From T1Sed10-7 sp047921175 (lineage in GTDB: Bacteria; Actinomycetota; Nitriliruptoria; Nitriliruptorales; Nitriliruptoraceae), in contig JBLRWQ010000027.1 of assembly GCA_047921175.1 (NCBI GenBank), positions 1-37,749 on the forward strand: a stretch of DNA of 37,749 nucleotides. The letters run 5' to 3'. Position 1 is the first letter of the stretch. Each line of letters begins with the position of its first letter. The notes below the pieces were generated by a model. It was not told the DNA's origin, did no database searches, and was given only the letters and a program-made list of their open reading frames with translations. Position numbers and translations under genes: made by a program. Shown piece after piece: positions 33,610 through 37,749 of this stretch.

Positions 33610-34389
33610 TCACCCAGGGTACTGCTCGTCCTCGGGGGCAGGCGGCTCGGAGATCTCGACCGCCGCGGTGTCGTCCTCGGGTGCGTCGGCCGGCTCGGAC
33701 GCCTCCGGTGCGTCGGCCGGCTCCTCGCCGAGCAGCCGTGCCGCCGCGTCCAGCGGGGCGAGCCGGCCCTCGGCCACGTCCAGGACCAGCTCGGTCGGCA
33801 GCACCCCCTCGCGCAGCACCGCAGGCCGCGCCCGGGTCAGGTCGACGATCGTGGACACCCCGCCCCCGGGGCAGGGACCGCCATCGAGCACCGCGGCGAG
33901 CTGGTCGCCGAGCTGCGTCAGCACCCCGTCGGCGTCCTCAGGCGCCGGCAGCCCGGGCGCGTTCGCGCCGGTGACGGCCAGGGGGCCGACCCCGCGGATC
34001 ACCTCCAGGGTGGTCTCCTCCAGGGGCATGCGGACCGAGACCGTCACCTCGGTCTCCCCGAGATCCCAGCTGAGCCGGGCCTGGGCGTGCAGGACGAGCG
34101 TCAGCGGCCCGGGCCAGAACGCGGCCATGAGGTGCTCGGCGGCGGTCGGGACGCCGGCGGCCAGCCCGGCGAGCTGCTTGGGGCTGTGGACCAGCACCGG
34201 GAACGGCACCGTCCGGTCGCGCTCCTTGACCGCTCGCAGCCGGTCGGTGGCGTCGCTGTCGAAGGCGTGGACCGCGACGCCGTAGACGGTGTCGGTGGGC
34301 AGGGCGACCACCTCGCTGGCGAGCAGGAGCTCGACGGCACGGGCGACCGCCGCCTCGCGGTCCGCTGCGGCATCGAGCCGCTCCGTCAT
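33610..34389 (-). CDS. tsaC: L-threonylcarbamoyladenylate synthase (Sua5/YrdC)
   Basis: 259 residues. Makes threonylcarbamoyl-AMP for the t6A37 modification of ANN-reading tRNAs. YrdC-domain motifs: LPTDTVYG, AVKERDRTVPFPVLV (the KxR plus loop), SVRMP and TGANAPG. It has the YrdC domain (about 1-205) and then an acidic tail of about 45 residues with the repeated EPADAPE; the typical Sua5 C-terminal domain is not present. ATG 34389 is preferred to ATG 34395 because GGGAG lies 7 bases from the former and only one from the latter. In M. tuberculosis the Sua5 gene also follows prmC (from memory). Confidence 0.93.
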   Translation of the reverse strand: MTERLDAAADREAAVARAVELLLASEVVALPTDTVYGVAVHAFDSDATDRLRAVKERDRTVPFPVLVHSPKQLAGLAAGVPTAAEHLMAAFWPGPLTLVLHAQARLSWDLGETEVTVSVRMPLEETTLEVIRGVGPLAVTGANAPGLPAPEDADGVLTQLGDQLAAVLDGGPCPGGGVSTIVDLTRARPAVLREGVLPTELVLDVAEGRLAPLDAAARLLGEEPADAPEASEPADAPEDDTAAVEISEPPAPEDEQYPG

Positions 34390-34463
34390 CGCCATGCTCC
34401 CGACATCCCTCGCGGGCCGTGGTGCGGCCCCAGCCGGAGCCTACTGCGCTGCCACGCAGGACC

Positions 34464-34557
34464 CGGACGGCGTCCGTCCCACCCCGGTCGGCCCGTGACG
34501 TCATCCGCCATCGCCCATCATGGCCGATCTGGGTGCGTCAGCGTCCGGATACCGGAC
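34464..34557. promoter_or_regulatory. Cluster of short palindromes between prmC and sua5
   Basis: Within a 220-base gap: CGGACG-G-CGTCCG (34464-34476), TGACGTCA (34496-34503) and GTCCGG-ATA-CCGGAC (34543-34557). On the minus strand a TAGGCT -10 candidate for sua5 lies at 34438-34443. The last palindrome shares the nine bases TCCGGATAC with the exporter-module operator. Regulatory meaning is inferred only. Confidence 0.35.
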
Positions 34558-34615
34558 CCGGATGCACCCACATCGGCAGGCGCACGACGGCGACGGGTCG
34601 GCATGCTCCGGCTGC

Positions 34616-35476
34616 TCAGGGCGCGACGGCCACGAGCGCCCGGTCGCGGCCGGCGAGGTCGCGCTCGATGCGGACCTGCCGGAGCCCCACGGCCCGGGCG
34701 CGCGCTGCGGCGTCCTCCCCCCGGCGGTCGTCGAGCTCGACCACCAGCGACCCGCCCGGGCCGAGCCAGTCCCCCGCGAGGCCCACCAGCCGGTCGACCA
34801 CCTCGTGCCCGTCGGGACCGCCGAAGAGCGCACGGGCGGGGTCGTGGTCGACCACCTCGGTGGCCATCCCGTCCCGGTCGCCGAGCGGCAGGTACGGCGG
34901 GTTGGCCACGAGCAGGTCCAGCCGGCCACGCAGGGACGGCGGCAGCGGGTCGAGGAGATCGCCGAGGTGGACCTCGCCCCGGCTGCGTCGGGTGACCGCA
35001 GCGGTGGCGTCCCGGACCGCGGCGAGGTTGCGTCGGGCCAGCGCGACAGCCTGCGGCTCCACGTCGGTGGCCACCACCTCGATGCCATCGACCTCGGCGA
35101 CCAGCGCACAGGCGATCGCACCCGACCCGGTGCACGGCTCCGCGACCAGCGCCGGCCGACCGAGCCGGCGCGCGTGGTCGATGGCGATCCCGGCGACGAC
35201 CTCGGTCTCCGGGCGGGGCACGAACACCCCTGGCTCGAGGGTCAGCTCGACCGTGCGGAACGGCCAGCGCCCGAGCAGCAGCTGCAGGGGCTCCCCCGCC
35301 AGCCGGCGGCGGACCAGCACCTCGAGACGGTCCTGCGGCGGCGCGGCGGTCGAGCGGGTGGCCGTCACGTGCTCCACGAGCCAGCGCGCCTCGGCCGCCG
35401 CGGCCGGGATACCGGCACCGGCCAGCCGCCGGGTGAGGGCGGCAACGGTCGTGTCGTGGTCGAGCTCGACGGTCAT
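34616..35476 (-). CDS. prmC: Release factor glutamine N5-methyltransferase
   Basis: 286-residue SAM-dependent enzyme that methylates the Gln of the GGQ motif in release factors 1 and 2. N-terminal helical domain about 1-80; Rossmann domain with PRPETE, the SAM loop EPCTGSGAIACAL and the active-site NPPYLP that holds the glutamine. ATG at 35476, three bases after the prfA stop, so enzyme and substrate are co-expressed. Length is normal. Confidence 0.95.
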   Translation of the reverse strand: MTVELDHDTTVAALTRRLAGAGIPAAAAEARWLVEHVTATRSTAAPPQDRLEVLVRRRLAGEPLQLLLGRWPFRTVELTLEPGVFVPRPETEVVAGIAIDHARRLGRPALVAEPCTGSGAIACALVAEVDGIEVVATDVEPQAVALARRNLAAVRDATAAVTRRSRGEVHLGDLLDPLPPSLRGRLDLLVANPPYLPLGDRDGMATEVVDHDPARALFGGPDGHEVVDRLVGLAGDWLGPGGSLVVELDDRRGEDAAARARAVGLRQVRIERDLAGRDRALVAVAP

Positions 35477-35479
35477 CGC

Positions 35480-36574
35480 TCAGCCCCGGGCAGGGGACGG
35501 CTCGTCCTCGTCCAGGCTGGCGAGCCGGGCGGTGCGCTCCGCGGTCCTCAGCGCCTCGACGATCGCATCGAGCTCACCCCCGAGCACGGCCGCGACGTCG
35601 TGGACGCTCAAGCCGATGCGGTGGTCGGTGATGCGGGACTGGGGGATGTTGTAGGTGCGGATCTTCTCCGAGCGGTCGCCGGTGCCGATCTGGCCCTTGC
35701 GGGCGTCGGCACGTTCCTGCGCGGCCCGGTCCTGCTCGGCCTGCAGCAGCCGGGAGCGCAGGATCGTCAGGGCCTTGTCGCGGTTCTGGTGCTGGGATTT
35801 CTCGTCCTGGCAGGCGACCACGAGCCCGGTCGGCAGGTGGGTGATGCGGACGGCGGAGTCGGTGGTGTTGACGCTCTGCCCGCCGGGGCCGGAGGAGCGG
35901 TACACGTCGATGCGCAGGTCACCCGGGTCGATGCGGACATCGACCTCCTCGGCGACGGGCAGGACCGCGACCGAGGCGGTGGAGGTGTGGATGCGCCCCT
36001 GGGACTCGGTGGCCGGTACGCGCTGGACGCGGTGGACGCCCGACTCGTGCTTGAGGTGGGCGTAGGCCCCGCGGCCGACGATCTCCACGATCGCCTCCTT
36101 GATGCCGCCGATCCCCTGGGCGCTGCGCTCGAGCGTCCGGGTCCGCCAACCTCGCCGCTCGGCGTAGCGCCGGTACATCTCCTCGAGCTCGCCGGCGAAC
36201 AGGCCGGCCTCGTCCCCGCCGGCGGCGGCCCGGATCTCCAGGATCACGTCCCGGTCGTCGTTGGGGTCGGTGGGCACGAGCGCGAGCTGCAGGTCCGCCT
36301 CGAGCGCCGCGAGCTGCTCGGTCAGCGCGCCCACCTCGGCCCGCATGCCGTCCGCTTCCGCGCCGGCGTCGGCCTCCGCGGCCATCTCCCGGGCGGCTTC
36401 GAGGTCGTCCGCCACGCTGCGCCAGCGGCGGTAGAGCCCGACGACCTCGCTGAGCTCGGCGTGCTGCTTGGCCAGCGCGGTGTAGCGCTCGCCGTCGCCC
36501 GCGACCTCCGGGTCGGCGAGCTGGGCCTCGAGGTCGCGGTAGCGGTCCTCGAGCTGCGCGAGGGTGTCGAGCAC
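35480..36574 (-). CDS. prfA: Peptide chain release factor 1
   Basis: 364 residues. Recognises UAA and UAG and triggers peptide release. Seen: N-terminal coiled coil (1-100), RVPATESQGRIHTS with the PAT stop-codon reader (the RF1 signature, where RF2 has SPF) and SSGPGGQSVNTTDSAVR with the catalytic GGQ. No frameshift site of the RF2 type. GTG at 36574, one base after the YqhQ-like stop. atpE in this window ends in TAG, a codon read by this factor. Confidence 0.97.
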   Translation of the reverse strand: MLDTLAQLEDRYRDLEAQLADPEVAGDGERYTALAKQHAELSEVVGLYRRWRSVADDLEAAREMAAEADAGAEADGMRAEVGALTEQLAALEADLQLALVPTDPNDDRDVILEIRAAAGGDEAGLFAGELEEMYRRYAERRGWRTRTLERSAQGIGGIKEAIVEIVGRGAYAHLKHESGVHRVQRVPATESQGRIHTSTASVAVLPVAEEVDVRIDPGDLRIDVYRSSGPGGQSVNTTDSAVRITHLPTGLVVACQDEKSQHQNRDKALTILRSRLLQAEQDRAAQERADARKGQIGTGDRSEKIRTYNIPQSRITDHRIGLSVHDVAAVLGGELDAIVEALRTAERTARLASLDEDEPSPARG

Positions 36575-36575
36575 C

Positions 36576-37706
36576 TCAGCGGCCCTCTGCGGTGGATGGC
36601 GGCTCCTCGGCCGGAGCGGGCTCGCCGACCGGTGCGGTGGCTGCCTGCTCGGCGGCGTCCGCGGTCGCCTCGATGCTGGGGCGCTCCCCCTCCGGCGTCG
36701 CGGTCGTGACGTCGGCGGTGGCGAGGTGGACCGGCAGCGTGTCGTGGGCGAGCAGGATGGGGCTGGTCAGCGAGGTGGGCACCCGGCCCTCACGGTGCTC
36801 GGCCGGGACGACCGCCTCGAAGGAGCGGATCGCCACCTCGATCATGTCGCGGGTGGGCTGCTTCGTCGTGATCAGCTGCAGCCACAGCCCCGGCTTCATG
36901 ATGGCCCGGACCAGCAGGTTGTCGCCCTTGGCCGCGCCGAGCCGGAGCCCCTCGTAGGCCGCACCGGCCACCACCGGCAGCAGCACGATCCGCAGCACCA
37001 CGTGGTAGATCACGGCACCCCACCAGGCGATGCCCTCGGGCGGCGGGACGAGCAACCCGCCGGCGGTGTAGATCACCACCGCGAGCAGCATGACCAGGAT
37101 CAGGAAGTTCGTCCCGCAGCGCACGTGCAGGGTGGAGTAGCGGTCGACGCGCTCCGGCTCCAGCACCTCCCCGTGCTCCCAGGCCGCGATGGTCTTGTGC
37201 TCGGCCCCGTGGTACTGGAACACGCGTCGGATGTCGCCGAGCAGGGAGATCGACCACAGGTAGGCCAGGAAGATCACGATGCGCACGGCCGACTCGACCA
37301 GATGGAACCAGATCCCGTCGCCCATCACGTTGCCGATGAGCGCGTCCAGCCCCTTGGTGGAGGCCGAGGGCAGGAAGATGAACACCCCGATGAACAGCAG
37401 CAGCGCCAGCACCATCGAGGCGCCCATGGCCGTGCCGGAGAGCTCCTCCTCGTCCTCCTCCTCGAACGCCTGGTCGGCGGAGATCCCGAGCGCCTTCATC
37501 CCGATGCTGAGCGAGTCCACCAGCGCGTAGCAGCCGCGGATCATCGGCCACTTCAGCCACCGCTTGCGGGTCGGCAGGGTCGAGGTGGGGTGGCACTCGA
37601 GCCAGATGTCGCCGTCAGGACGGCGCACGGCCACGGCCCAGCGGTCGGCGCCGCGCATCATCACGCCCTCGAGGACCGCCTGCCCGCCGTAGTAGTGCGG
37701 GGCCAT
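36576..37706 (-). CDS. DUF1385 (YqhQ-like) membrane protein
   Basis: 376 residues of the DUF1385/YqhQ family, function unknown. The family start HYYGGQAVLEGVMMRGADRWA is visible, with about five membrane helices (95-115, 140-160, 205-225, 235-258) and the motif FQYHGAEHKT followed by HVRCGTNF. The His/Glu/Cys residues in these motifs suggest a metal site. The C-terminal 80 residues are acidic and poorly conserved. ATG 37706 fits the family N-terminus but has only a weak GAG before it, and the frame stays open to the right edge, so a start beyond the window cannot be excluded. Linkage to prfA is known in Firmicutes too. Confidence 0.85.
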   Translation of the reverse strand: MAPHYYGGQAVLEGVMMRGADRWAVAVRRPDGDIWLECHPTSTLPTRKRWLKWPMIRGCYALVDSLSIGMKALGISADQAFEEEDEEELSGTAMGASMVLALLLFIGVFIFLPSASTKGLDALIGNVMGDGIWFHLVESAVRIVIFLAYLWSISLLGDIRRVFQYHGAEHKTIAAWEHGEVLEPERVDRYSTLHVRCGTNFLILVMLLAVVIYTAGGLLVPPPEGIAWWGAVIYHVVLRIVLLPVVAGAAYEGLRLGAAKGDNLLVRAIMKPGLWLQLITTKQPTRDMIEVAIRSFEAVVPAEHREGRVPTSLTSPILLAHDTLPVHLATADVTTATPEGERPSIEATADAAEQAATAPVGEPAPAEEPPSTAEGR

Positions 37707-37749
37707 CTCGGCGACGTCGCCGGAGAAGTCCGGGACGTGGCCCGGTCGC

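Overview
The window reads as chromosomal DNA of a high-G+C actinobacterium. Evidence: very G/C-rich codons, many GTG starts with GGAGG-type ribosome sites, a GlgE maltosyltransferase, a DUF222/HNH '13E12-type' gene under a LexA box, and the gene order prfA-prmC-sua5-glyA-wecA-atp operon-murA, which resembles Streptomyces and Mycobacterium (gene order there is from memory). The exact lineage cannot be fixed from this stretch; a deep-branching class such as Nitriliruptoria is a guess. No rRNA, tRNA, CRISPR, transposase or phage gene was seen. No gene-free stretch exceeds 300 bases; the longest gaps are 16096-16355 (260), 34396-34615 (220), 17466-17678 (213) and 1281-1472 (192).

Left part (1-5000): the N-terminal two thirds of glgE (minus) behind a LacI-type palindrome. 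Then a propionate/methylmalonyl-CoA group: meaB and an acetyl-CoA acetyltransferase (minus), divergent from a methylmalonyl-CoA epimerase and a conserved unknown gene (plus). A strong hairpin at 4809-4836 separates the latter from the convergent genes that follow.

Middle part (4856-15711), all minus: two cyclophilins around a small nucleosidase, a 77-residue Cys/His protein, a tandem 3-hydroxyacyl-CoA dehydrogenase, a crotonase, and a three-gene module in which a 685-residue heptad-repeat membrane protein, a TetR regulator and an RND/MMPL exporter overlap start-to-stop. A compound palindrome lies in front of the module. This module is the best candidate for an undescribed system. Upstream come panD, ald and the LexA-controlled HNH gene.

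Right part (19350-37749), all minus, read right to left: YqhQ-like protein, prfA, prmC, then sua5, glyA, wecA, then a promoter and the complete F1Fo ATP synthase operon (atpZ, atpI-like, atpB, E, F, H, A, G, D, C), followed by murA, a SpoIID-like cell-wall protein and a CPBP membrane protease. The last three overlap one another. The region joins translation termination, tRNA modification, one-carbon metabolism, lipid-carrier glycosylation, energy conversion and peptidoglycan synthesis. MurA carries Asp where fosfomycin normally attacks Cys.
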